This document shows positions 1 through 5,921 of a stretch of DNA of 6,356 nucleotides, in pieces. Position 1 is the stretch's first letter. Every line of letters starts with the position of its first letter. Both the position numbers and the translations under genes were made by a program. Source of the DNA: Porticoccus sp965660005 (GTDB taxonomy: Bacteria; Pseudomonadota; Gammaproteobacteria; Pseudomonadales; Porticoccaceae); the NCBI RefSeq assembly GCF_965660005.1, contig NZ_CBFHYF010000065.1, positions 1-6,356 on the forward strand. Reading direction: 5' to 3'. The notes under the pieces were generated by a model, which worked only from the letters and a program-made list of their open reading frames with translations, was not told the origin of the DNA and ran no database searches.

Positions 1-567
1 GTTGCTGCTGCTGCCGGAGTTGATGCAATAGGTCTGGTGTTTTATGCAAAAAGCCCCAGATTTGTGGGCCTATCCGATGCCGCAGTCATCTCAGCCGAAG
101 TGGGTCCCTTTGTCACAACGGTCGGTTTGTTTGTCAATGCTCCGCAGCAACAGGTGGCAGAGACACTTGAGAGAGTGGGGCTGCAACTTCTGCAGTTCCA
201 CGGTGATGAGGACGATGAGTACTGCCGGCAGTTTGGCAGACCGTTTATCAAAGCTATAAGAATGGCGCCGGACCTGAATCTGTCAAAGGAGCTGGCGCAG
301 TTCCCCAGCGCGAGCGGATTTCTGTTTGATGCCTGGCATAAAGACAAGTATGGCGGTACCGGAGAAACGTTTGCGTGGCGGCGTCTACCATCGGGTTCAG
401 ATTTCCCGCTGATTCTGGCGGGGGGGTTGAACCCCGGGAATGTGGCCGATGCCATTTCCCAGACCCGACCCTACGCAGTAGATGTGAGTGGCGGTGTGGA
501 GACGGCTCCGGGCATTAAATCCGCTCGACTCATAGAACAGTTTATTGCCCGCGCTTCAGCCGGGTAA
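1..567 (+). CDS. trpF: Phosphoribosylanthranilate isomerase, 5' end missing
   Basis: TrpF converts N-(5'-phosphoribosyl)anthranilate to CdRP, the third step of tryptophan synthesis, in the cytoplasm as a (beta/alpha)8 barrel. The reading frame is open from base 1, so the gene enters from the left. About 188 codons are present, and some 15-20 N-terminal residues are missing compared with the usual ~205. The missing part would contain the KxCG motif with the catalytic base Cys. Visible family motifs are SPRFV near fragment residue 18, QFHGDE in the middle, FLFDA followed by GGTG (the Asp at codon 328-330 matches the catalytic general acid), ILAGGLNPGNV (phosphate-binding strand) and VDVSGGVE. 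An in-frame GTG at 37 is an internal Val codon inside a conserved strand, not the start. The stop is TAA at 565. trpB begins 16 nt downstream, so the two are surely co-transcribed. Identity is certain; only the N-terminus is unseen. Confidence 0.97.
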   Translation, partial: VAAAAGVDAIGLVFYAKSPRFVGLSDAAVISAEVGPFVTTVGLFVNAPQQQVAETLERVGLQLLQFHGDEDDEYCRQFGRPFIKAIRMAPDLNLSKELAQFPSASGFLFDAWHKDKYGGTGETFAWRRLPSGSDFPLILAGGLNPGNVADAISQTRPYAVDVSGGVETAPGIKSARLIEQFIARASAG

Positions 568-573
568 CACGTC

Positions 574-577
574 GGAG
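574..577 (+). promoter_or_regulatory. Ribosome binding site supporting the GTG start of trpB
   Basis: GGAG lies 6 nt before the GTG at 584, a good Shine-Dalgarno spacing. The competing in-frame starts have weaker support. TTG at 545 lies inside the end of trpF, and ATG at 617 has no purine-rich site just upstream. The site therefore decides for GTG. Confidence 0.6.
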
Positions 578-583
578 AACACA

Positions 584-1801
584 GTGAACAAGAAAGCCTC
601 GATTGATTTTAACCAAATGCCGGATGCTCATGGCCATTTCGGCCCCTACGGTGGACGCTTTGTTTCTGAAACCCTGATATATGCACTGGATGAGCTGGAG
701 AGTATCTATCGCAGCTTAAAGGATGACCCCGAATTTCAGGCCCAGTTTGATTATGACCTGGCCCATTATGTGGGACGGCCATCGCCGCTGTATTTTGCGG
801 AACGCTGGACCAGGGAAACCGGTGGTGCAAAGCTGTTTCTCAAGCGTGAGGACCTGAATCATACCGGTGCACACAAAATCAACAATACTATCGGGCAGGC
901 GTTGCTGGCCAAGCATACTGGCAAGCAACGAGTAATTGCTGAAACCGGTGCTGGTCAACACGGTGTGGCCACGGCCACTGTAGCTGCCCGTCTTGGTCTG
1001 GAATGCCATGTGTTCATGGGTGAGGAAGACATCCAGCGCCAGTCCCTTAATGTCTACCGTATGAAGCTGCTCGGCGCGACGGTCGTGCCCGTCACCTCCG
1101 GTTCCAGAACGCTCAAGGATGCCATGAACGAAGCGCTGCGCGACTGGGTGACCAATGTGGATGACACGTTTTATATCATTGGTACCTGTGCAGGTCCCCA
1201 TCCCTATCCGGAGTTGGTGAGAAACTTTCAATCTGTGATTGGCCGGGAGGCCCGTCAACAGTCATTGGCCCAAACGGGTAAATTGCCGGATGCGTTAGTT
1301 GCCTGTGTGGGCGGAGGGTCAAACGCCATCGGTTTGTTTCACCCGTTTCTGGCAGACGAATCGGTCGCGATGTACGGTGTGGAAGCTGGCGGGTTTGGCC
1401 TCGGCACAGGTAAACATGCTGCACCACTGAACGACGGCATTCCCGGCGTTCTCCATGGTAATCGTACTTATCTGATGGAAGATGAAAACGGGCAGATTAT
1501 TGAAACCCACTCTATCTCAGCTGGACTGGATTACCCTGGAGTTGGCCCGGAGCATTCCTGGTTGAAAGATATCGGTCGTGTCAAATACGTGGCTATTGAC
1601 GACGATGAGGCAATGGATGCCTTTCGTCATCTCACCAGAATCGAAGGTATCATGCCGGCGCTGGAGTCCAGTCATGCGATTGCCTATGCTGAAAAACTGG
1701 CTCGCAAGATGGATCCAGATCAGACCATCGTAGTGAATCTTTCCGGGCGCGGTGACAAAGATATTCTGACAGTTGCAGAAATCGATGGCATCACTTTGTA
1801 A
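584..1801 (+). CDS. trpB: Tryptophan synthase beta subunit
   Basis: TrpB is the PLP-dependent half of tryptophan synthase. It condenses indole, channelled from TrpA, with L-serine to give tryptophan. From the GTG start the protein is 405 aa, close to the family's usual ~400. The N-terminal HFGPYGGRFVSETL block is at about residues 18-31. The PLP Schiff-base lysine is K98 in HTGAHKINN, and the catalytic glutamate is E120 in AETGAGQHGVA. AGPHPYP is the mid-protein motif. The phosphate-binding glycine loop GGGSN is at 243-247, PALESSHA comes near the C-terminus, and S387 in NLSGRGDKD contacts the PLP pyridine nitrogen. All expected catalytic residues are intact. The frame extends upstream to a TTG at 545, but the extra residues are unlike the family and overlap trpF. 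The gene sits between trpF and trpA, as expected for a split trp operon. Confidence 0.98.
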   Translation: MNKKASIDFNQMPDAHGHFGPYGGRFVSETLIYALDELESIYRSLKDDPEFQAQFDYDLAHYVGRPSPLYFAERWTRETGGAKLFLKREDLNHTGAHKINNTIGQALLAKHTGKQRVIAETGAGQHGVATATVAARLGLECHVFMGEEDIQRQSLNVYRMKLLGATVVPVTSGSRTLKDAMNEALRDWVTNVDDTFYIIGTCAGPHPYPELVRNFQSVIGREARQQSLAQTGKLPDALVACVGGGSNAIGLFHPFLADESVAMYGVEAGGFGLGTGKHAAPLNDGIPGVLHGNRTYLMEDENGQIIETHSISAGLDYPGVGPEHSWLKDIGRVKYVAIDDDEAMDAFRHLTRIEGIMPALESSHAIAYAEKLARKMDPDQTIVVNLSGRGDKDILTVAEIDGITL

Positions 1802-1825
1802 TCATGCATCAGTAAAAAAGAAGTT

Positions 1826-1828
1826 GGA
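1826..1828 (+). promoter_or_regulatory. Weak ribosome binding site for trpA
   Basis: GGA in the context TTGGAAA lies 8 nt before the GTG at 1837 and only 2 nt before the alternative TTG at 1831. The spacing favours GTG. The site is short, and a second purine-rich stretch (AAAGAAG, about 1817-1823) could serve the TTG instead, so the choice is tentative. Confidence 0.4.
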
Positions 1829-1836
1829 AATTGTCT

Positions 1837-2652
1837 GTGAACAGGATTAAACAACGTTTTGAAGTTCTTAAACAGCAGGGCCGCAAGGCCCTGATTCCTT
1901 ATATAGTATTAGGTGACCCCGCCGCCGATGTGACGCTGCCGGTGATGCATGCCCTGGTCGAACAGGGTGCTGATATTCTCGAGCTCGGTGTCCCTTTTTC
2001 AGATCCGACTGCCGAGGGGCCGGTGATTCAGAAGGCCCATGAGCGGGCCTTGGCCCATGGCAGCAGCCTGCGTGATGCATTGACACTGGTGAAACAATTC
2101 AGGGAGACCGATTTCACCACTCCGGTCATTCTGATGGGGTACGCCAATCCCATAGAGCGGCTGGGCTATCAGCATTTTATTGAGCTTGCTCTCGATGCCG
2201 GGATTGATGGGGTCCTGACAGTCGATCTTCCCCCTGAGGAAGCGGGAGAATTCAATCAACAGCTCGGTGAAGCCGGTATTGAAAATATTTTTCTGTTGGC
2301 GCCCACCAGCAGTGACAAGCGACAGAAGATGGTTGCAGAAATGGCCGGTGGCTTTATTTATCATGTCTCGCTGAAAGGTGTGACCGGTGCGGGTAATCTC
2401 GATGTGGTGTCAGTGAAACAGCATGTGGACCATATCCGTACATTGACTGACCTGCCAGTCTGTGTAGGATTCGGGATTAAAGATGGTGCCTCAGCGCGCG
2501 CTGTTGCCGACCTCTCCGATGGCGTGGTGGTTGGTAGTGTGCTGGTGAGTAAAATGGCTGAGCTGGCTGCGCGCGCTGAAACATCACCACGGGCTTTTTC
2601 ACAGGCAGTTTCAAGCCTGGTCGCAGAAATGCGAGATGCACTGGATAACTGA
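1837..2652 (+). CDS. trpA: Tryptophan synthase alpha subunit
   Basis: TrpA cleaves indole-3-glycerol phosphate to indole and glyceraldehyde-3-phosphate and passes indole through the tunnel to TrpB. It is a TIM barrel of 271 aa from the GTG start, close to the usual ~268. With this start the numbering matches E. coli TrpA: the catalytic glutamate falls at residue 49 in LELGVPFSDP. The second catalytic position, Asp60 in E. coli/Salmonella, is Glu here (SDPTAEGP, codon GAG), and the residue at 58 is Thr. The rest looks normal: GYANPIERLG, the loop-6 motif SLKGVTGAG, and the phosphate-binding CVGFGI and VVVGS segments. An in-frame TTG at 1831 would add two residues, but it lies only about 3 nt after the likely Shine-Dalgarno, so GTG at 1837 is preferred. 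trpA follows trpB by 35 nt and precedes accD by 11 nt, so all are probably on one transcript. Confidence 0.97.
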   Translation: MNRIKQRFEVLKQQGRKALIPYIVLGDPAADVTLPVMHALVEQGADILELGVPFSDPTAEGPVIQKAHERALAHGSSLRDALTLVKQFRETDFTTPVILMGYANPIERLGYQHFIELALDAGIDGVLTVDLPPEEAGEFNQQLGEAGIENIFLLAPTSSDKRQKMVAEMAGGFIYHVSLKGVTGAGNLDVVSVKQHVDHIRTLTDLPVCVGFGIKDGASARAVADLSDGVVVGSVLVSKMAELAARAETSPRAFSQAVSSLVAEMRDALDN

Positions 2653-2663
2653 CGGAATAAACT

Positions 2664-3557
2664 ATGAGCTGGTTGGAAAAAATCCGCCCCAAGGGTCCGG
2701 CGACCCAGAAAAAAGATCGCACCCAGAGTGTTCCCGAAGGGTTGTGGAAAAAATGCCCGAAATGTAGTGCACCACTTTATCGTCCAGAGCTCGAAAAGAA
2801 TCTCGAAGTCTGCCCAAAATGCGATCACCACCTCCGTATAGGTGCCCGCCGTCGACTGGACTTCTTTCTTGATCGGGAGGGTCGTGAGGAGCTTGCCACA
2901 GAGGTCAAGCCTGTTGATCGTCTCAAATTCAAGGATGTACGGCGATACAAAGACCGGTTGAATGATGCCCAGAAACTGACCGGTGAAGACGACGCGCTGG
3001 TGGCGATGAAAGGCACATTAAAAGGCATGCCTGTTGTTGCGGTGGCATTTGAGTTTGCCTTTCACGGTGGCTCCATGGGCTATGTGGTTGGTGAGCGCTT
3101 TACCCGTGCAGCCCAGGTTTCGCTGCAGGAAAATATCCCGTTGATCTGCTTCTCCGCCACGGGTGGTGCGCGTATGCAGGAGGCACTGATATCCCTCATG
3201 CAGATGGCCAAAACCAGCGCAATTATCGAAAGGCTTAAAAGTCAGGGCACACCCTATATCTCGGTAATGACAGACCCCGTTTATGGCGGTGTCTCTGCCA
3301 GTCTTGCACTGTTGGGCGATATCAATGCCGCTGAACCTGCAGCAAGAGCAGGTTTTGCCGGGCCCAATATCATTGAGCAGACCATCCGTCAGCGCCTGCC
3401 CAAGGGGTTTCAGCGCGCAGAATTTCTGCTGGAGCACGGAGCGATCGATTTAATCATTCCGCGCCCTGAGCTTCGGGATACGCTGGCGTCCCTAATTTCA
3501 AAGTTTACCCATTGTCCAGAACCTGATCATATCGATGCCCCAGCGCTCACTGAGTGA
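2664..3557 (+). CDS. accD: Acetyl-CoA carboxylase carboxyltransferase subunit beta
   Basis: AccD pairs with AccA to form the carboxyltransferase of acetyl-CoA carboxylase, which moves the carboxyl group from biotin on AccB to acetyl-CoA and makes malonyl-CoA for fatty acid synthesis. The protein is 297 aa, typical of the family (~300). It has an N-terminal four-cysteine zinc ribbon (C31, C34, C50, C53, in two CPKC motifs), then a crotonase-fold carboxyltransferase domain. That domain carries FHGGSMG, the oxyanion-loop motif GGARMQEALISL (from residue 167) and GGVSAS (208-213). The ATG start has a GGA Shine-Dalgarno 7 nt upstream. One oddity is that the usually near-invariant GFAGPRVIEQ reads GFAGPNIIEQ (Asn at 235), preceded by AARA instead of KALI. 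The DPVYGGVSAS wording matches what I recall of Pseudomonas-type AccD. The 3' end overlaps folC by 23 nt. Function is not in doubt. Confidence 0.98.
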   Translation: MSWLEKIRPKGPATQKKDRTQSVPEGLWKKCPKCSAPLYRPELEKNLEVCPKCDHHLRIGARRRLDFFLDREGREELATEVKPVDRLKFKDVRRYKDRLNDAQKLTGEDDALVAMKGTLKGMPVVAVAFEFAFHGGSMGYVVGERFTRAAQVSLQENIPLICFSATGGARMQEALISLMQMAKTSAIIERLKSQGTPYISVMTDPVYGGVSASLALLGDINAAEPAARAGFAGPNIIEQTIRQRLPKGFQRAEFLLEHGAIDLIIPRPELRDTLASLISKFTHCPEPDHIDAPALTE

Positions 3558-4794
3558 ATGGCTGACCCTGTTACAAAACAGGCATCCCAAAGAAATTGAG
3601 CTTGGCCTGGAGCGCATTCGCCTAGTTGCCAGGGAGTTGGGGCTGGTGGATGTGCCGGATAGACGTTCGCCCGCAAAAACCATCGTCACTATTGCCGGCA
3701 CCAACGGCAAAGGCTCTTGCGTCGCTGCACTTCAAGCGCTGTTGACAGCTGCGGGTTATCGCGTGGCCTGCTATACATCGCCTCATCTGATCAACTACCG
3801 CGAGCGGATAGTAATTGATGGGCATTGCGTCAGTGATGAGGCAATTTGTGAAGCATTTGAACAAATAGAACAGTCCAGGGGACAGACGAGCCTGACGTAC
3901 TTCGAATTTGGTACGCTGGCTGCCTTGATACTGATGGCCAGGGAGCAACTGGATGTTGTGCTTCTCGAGGTCGGTTTGGGGGGGCGGCTCGACGCAGTCA
4001 ATATCCTTGATGCCGATATAGCGATTGTCACCGGTGTGGCTCTGGATCATCAGGAATGGCTCGGCGACGATCTCAACCAGATAGCTGCTGAAAAAGCGGC
4101 CATTGCTCGTGCGGGTAAGCCGCTGATCTGTGGTGACCCGAACCCGGTCGCAGGGTTAATCAGCACCGCAGAGAAAGTTGCTGCAAAGCTGATGGTCAAT
4201 GGCAGGGATTTTTCGGCAAGACAGTTTGCGCCGTTGCCTGAGACTTCACTGCCGTCTGCCAGTATTGCCTGTGCCCTGCAAGCCACCAGTCTGATCACAA
4301 GGCTGTCACCTTCTGAAGTAGATACCAGCGCAATCGGTGCTGTTGCGGTACCAGGCCGGTTTCAAAAAGTGACTATCAATGGTGTATCCGTGGTGCTGGA
4401 TGTGGCCCACAACCCTCAGGCATCGGCATTGCTGGCAGATCGGCTCAATAGTTTCTCGGGCCACTTGATTGCGGTTGTCGGTCTCATGGCGGATAAAGAT
4501 ATTCCAAATATTCTTGCACCGTTGGGACCGCTGGTTAAAAGCTGGTACTTTTGCAATATACCAGACCAGCCGAGAGCCGCAGATGCAGGTATGTTGTCAT
4601 CGATGTTGTACAATGCCAGCGAACCATTATCCGCCAGAACAAGCGTCTGTTCTTCTCCGCTGAACGCTCTTGAATTGGCCCTGTGTGAAGCCACACCCGA
4701 CGATCAAGTGGTCGTTTTTGGTTCTTTCTTTACTGTCGGGCCGATACTGGACTGGTGGCAAAATCTGCCAAAAGGAAAAAAGGATGTTGAGTGA
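3535..4794 (+). CDS. folC: Bifunctional dihydrofolate synthase / folylpolyglutamate synthase
   Basis: FolC joins L-glutamate to dihydropteroate and then to reduced folates, using ATP, in the cytoplasm. It is a Mur-ligase relative of 419 aa, the normal size for the bacterial bifunctional enzyme. The P-loop AGTNGKGS is at 54-61, followed by the folate-binding loop SPHLINYRER. LEVGLGGRLDAVN is at about 144-156, with the catalytic Glu at 145. LDHQEWLG is at 170-177. K187 in AAEKAAI matches the carbamylated lysine, and DVAHNPQ is at 289-295 in the C-terminal domain. The ATG at 3535 lies inside accD and gives a family-like N-terminus (SLSEWL...HPKEIELGLERI). No clear Shine-Dalgarno precedes it, and no better in-frame start follows, so translation is probably coupled to accD. 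The 3' end overlaps the SPOR gene. It sits directly after accD, as in E. coli. Confidence 0.97.
   Translation: MPQRSLSEWLTLLQNRHPKEIELGLERIRLVARELGLVDVPDRRSPAKTIVTIAGTNGKGSCVAALQALLTAAGYRVACYTSPHLINYRERIVIDGHCVSDEAICEAFEQIEQSRGQTSLTYFEFGTLAALILMAREQLDVVLLEVGLGGRLDAVNILDADIAIVTGVALDHQEWLGDDLNQIAAEKAAIARAGKPLICGDPNPVAGLISTAEKVAAKLMVNGRDFSARQFAPLPETSLPSASIACALQATSLITRLSPSEVDTSAIGAVAVPGRFQKVTINGVSVVLDVAHNPQASALLADRLNSFSGHLIAVVGLMADKDIPNILAPLGPLVKSWYFCNIPDQPRAADAGMLSSMLYNASEPLSARTSVCSSPLNALELALCEATPDDQVVVFGSFFTVGPILDWWQNLPKGKKDVE
4771..4776 (+). promoter_or_regulatory. Ribosome binding site of the SPOR-domain gene, inside folC
   Basis: AAAGGA ends 7 nt before the ATG at 4784 and is the strongest Shine-Dalgarno seen in the window. 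It sets the start at 4784 rather than at the in-frame ATG at 4799 or at more distant upstream codons. It lies within the last codons of folC. Confidence 0.65.
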
Positions 4795-5317
4795 AAATAT
4801 GAAACAGCGCATTGTCGGTGGCTTTGTATTGCTGGCGTTGGCTCTGATTCTATTCGCTTTGCTTTTTGATTTTTCCGATGCCGCCAAGGTCGATACTCGC
4901 TCGCAAATTCCCGACTCCCCGGAAATCGCTCCTGTGGTCGTCGATGAACCGGACCGTCCGGACAATATTGAAGCTGCAATAGACGATGAAAATATCTTCC
5001 AGCCCGAGGTTTCGCAAGAGGTAGAGGCAGCAATTGGGTCTTCCTCACCGCCGCCGGGTTTGACTGATGAGGGCGTTGCGGAAGCCTGGGTTTTGCAGGT
5101 GGGCAGTTTTCGCGATGCAGAAAAGGCTCAGTCATTGCTGAAACAGCTTCTGGCGGAGGGTTATAGCGCCTACGTCCGTCACCAGAAAGGCGATGCCGGA
5201 GAGCTGAACCGGGTTTTTGTGGGTCCCAAGGTGCTAAAGAGTAAGCTGATGGAAGACAAAGCGGCCATCGACAAAAAATATGGTGTCAATGCATTGATGT
5301 TGCACTTTGATCCCTGA
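4784..5317 (+). CDS. dedD: SPOR-domain inner-membrane protein, DedD-like
   Basis: This 177-aa bitopic membrane protein is likely to bind denuded septal peptidoglycan through a C-terminal SPOR domain and help cell division, as E. coli DedD does. The short N-terminus has KQRIVGG at 7-13, as in DedD proteins. One transmembrane helix runs from about 10 to 28 and is followed by FDF. An acidic, proline-rich, presumably disordered periplasmic linker spans about 31-98. The SPOR domain spans about 101-176, with AWVLQVGSF at 101-109 and NRVFVGP later. The ATG at 4784 is chosen for its strong Shine-Dalgarno. The frame is open further upstream inside folC, but that part is not protein-like. It overlaps folC by 11 nt, so coupled translation is likely. 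The folC-dedD-cvpA position matches E. coli. The symbol rests on domain plus synteny; the linker itself is not conserved. Confidence 0.88.
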   Translation: MLSENMKQRIVGGFVLLALALILFALLFDFSDAAKVDTRSQIPDSPEIAPVVVDEPDRPDNIEAAIDDENIFQPEVSQEVEAAIGSSSPPPGLTDEGVAEAWVLQVGSFRDAEKAQSLLKQLLAEGYSAYVRHQKGDAGELNRVFVGPKVLKSKLMEDKAAIDKKYGVNALMLHFDP

Positions 5318-5359
5318 CCGTAGAACCTCGCTCTGATACACTCTCGGTCATTCTAAAAA

Positions 5360-5374
5360 ATGATGAAAGCATGA
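5360..5374 (+). other. Possible four-codon mini-ORF ending on the cvpA start codon
   Basis: ATG-ATG-AAA-GCA-TGA (product MMKA) ends in a stop that overlaps the cvpA start as ATGA. The first two codons are both ATG. No good Shine-Dalgarno is seen before it (the bases upstream are TTCTAAAA). It may be chance, or it may feed ribosomes to cvpA by termination-reinitiation. It is listed because cvpA's own ribosome binding site is poor. Confidence 0.2.
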
Positions 5375-5865
5375 ACTGGGCAGACTGGGCGATTATTGCA
5401 GTTTTAGGGTTTTCTGTGCTGATTAGCGCGGTGAGAGGCTTCATCAAAGAAGCTCTGTCGTTGGTGATCTGGCTCGCAGCGGCAATCATTGCATCCATTT
5501 TCCACGATGAGCTCGCATTATGGCTGGTTGATCTCATTTCAACGCCTTCCCTGCGTATGCTGACTGCCTGGATCACTCTGTTTATTGTTGTTTTGATCAT
5601 TGGCGGTATCTGCAGTTATCTGTTGGGAAAACTGGTGGAAGCGACGGGTCTGACGGGCACCGATCGGCTCCTGGGTGTGTTGTTTGGTCTGACCCGGGGC
5701 CTGATCATTATTATGGTGGTACTGCTTGTCCTGACGGAAATACTGCCAGTGGCAGAGGATGTATGGTGGCAGGAATCACGTTTGATTTCTTTTTTTATGC
5801 AGTTTGAACATTTCGCCAGGGAGGCAGGAGCTGCGGTGTTAGGTTTTCTAAAAAATCTGCTCTAG
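5371..5865 (+). CDS. cvpA: CvpA family inner-membrane protein
   Basis: CvpA is a small multi-spanning inner-membrane protein. In E. coli it is needed for colicin V production and lies directly before purF; its molecular function is not settled. The protein is 164 aa, typical of the family. Four hydrophobic segments can be seen, at roughly 6-22, 28-44, 64-85 and 107-126. The family signatures are clear: WAIIAVLGFS, then RGFIKEALSL after the first helix, and GLTGTDRLLGVLFGLTRG at 93-110 leading into the last helix. The ATG at 5371 gives a family-like N-terminus (MNWADW, against a similar start in E. coli). Its Shine-Dalgarno is weak, only a GAAAG-like stretch close to the start. It lies 53 nt after the SPOR gene and 56 nt before purF. 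Confidence 0.95.
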   Translation: MNWADWAIIAVLGFSVLISAVRGFIKEALSLVIWLAAAIIASIFHDELALWLVDLISTPSLRMLTAWITLFIVVLIIGGICSYLLGKLVEATGLTGTDRLLGVLFGLTRGLIIIMVVLLVLTEILPVAEDVWWQESRLISFFMQFEHFAREAGAAVLGFLKNLL

Positions 5866-5906
5866 TGAACAGGCGTCACAGCGCAGCCAGCAAGTCTTTA
5901 AAAAAC

Positions 5907-5910
5907 GAGG
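5907..5910 (+). promoter_or_regulatory. Probable ribosome binding site of purF
   Basis: GAGG lies 11 nt before the purF ATG, a somewhat long spacing. An in-frame TAG at 5916-5918 rules out any earlier start, and the need for Cys right after Met fixes ATG at 5922 regardless of this site. Confidence 0.4.
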
Positions 5911-5921
5911 TTGTTTAGTCC

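Noticed and set aside
422..436. GGGG-TTGAA-CCCC inverted repeat in trpF
   Set aside because: It encodes the conserved AGGLNPG motif of TrpF, lies mid-gene and has no T run, so coding constraint explains it.
545..583. N-terminal extension of trpB from a TTG codon
   Set aside because: It would lie partly inside trpF, the added residues are unlike TrpB proteins, and the GTG at 584 has a well-spaced GGAG.
716..1258. A 180-codon open frame on the minus strand within trpB
   Set aside because: It is fully covered by conserved trpB coding sequence on the other strand and its translation shows no recognisable domain. The same applies to the other antisense frames across trpF, trpA, accD, folC and purF.
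1785..1810. Possible hairpin (GATGGCA ... TGCATC) at the end of trpB
   Set aside because: The stem is short, has a bulge and a 14-nt loop, and lacks a following T run, so it does not look like a terminator or attenuator.
4670..4783. N-terminal extension of the SPOR protein inside folC
   Set aside because: The extra 38 residues are an out-of-frame reading of conserved folC sequence, and ATG 4784 has a strong ribosome binding site.
5300..5342. Possible promoter between the SPOR gene and cvpA (TTGCAC or TTGATC with TACACT)
   Set aside because: The TTGATC-TACACT spacing is about 24 nt, well over the usual 16-18, and no -10-like hexamer lies 17 nt after TTGCAC.
5318..5370. PurR operator before cvpA-purF, as in E. 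coli
   Set aside because: No AAACGTTT-like palindrome (core of the ACGCAAACGTTT box) is present in this gap or in the one before purF.
5903..5916. AAAC/GTTT inverted repeat around the purF ribosome binding site
   Set aside because: Four A/T-rich base pairs around a 6-nt loop are too weak to suggest a regulatory structure.
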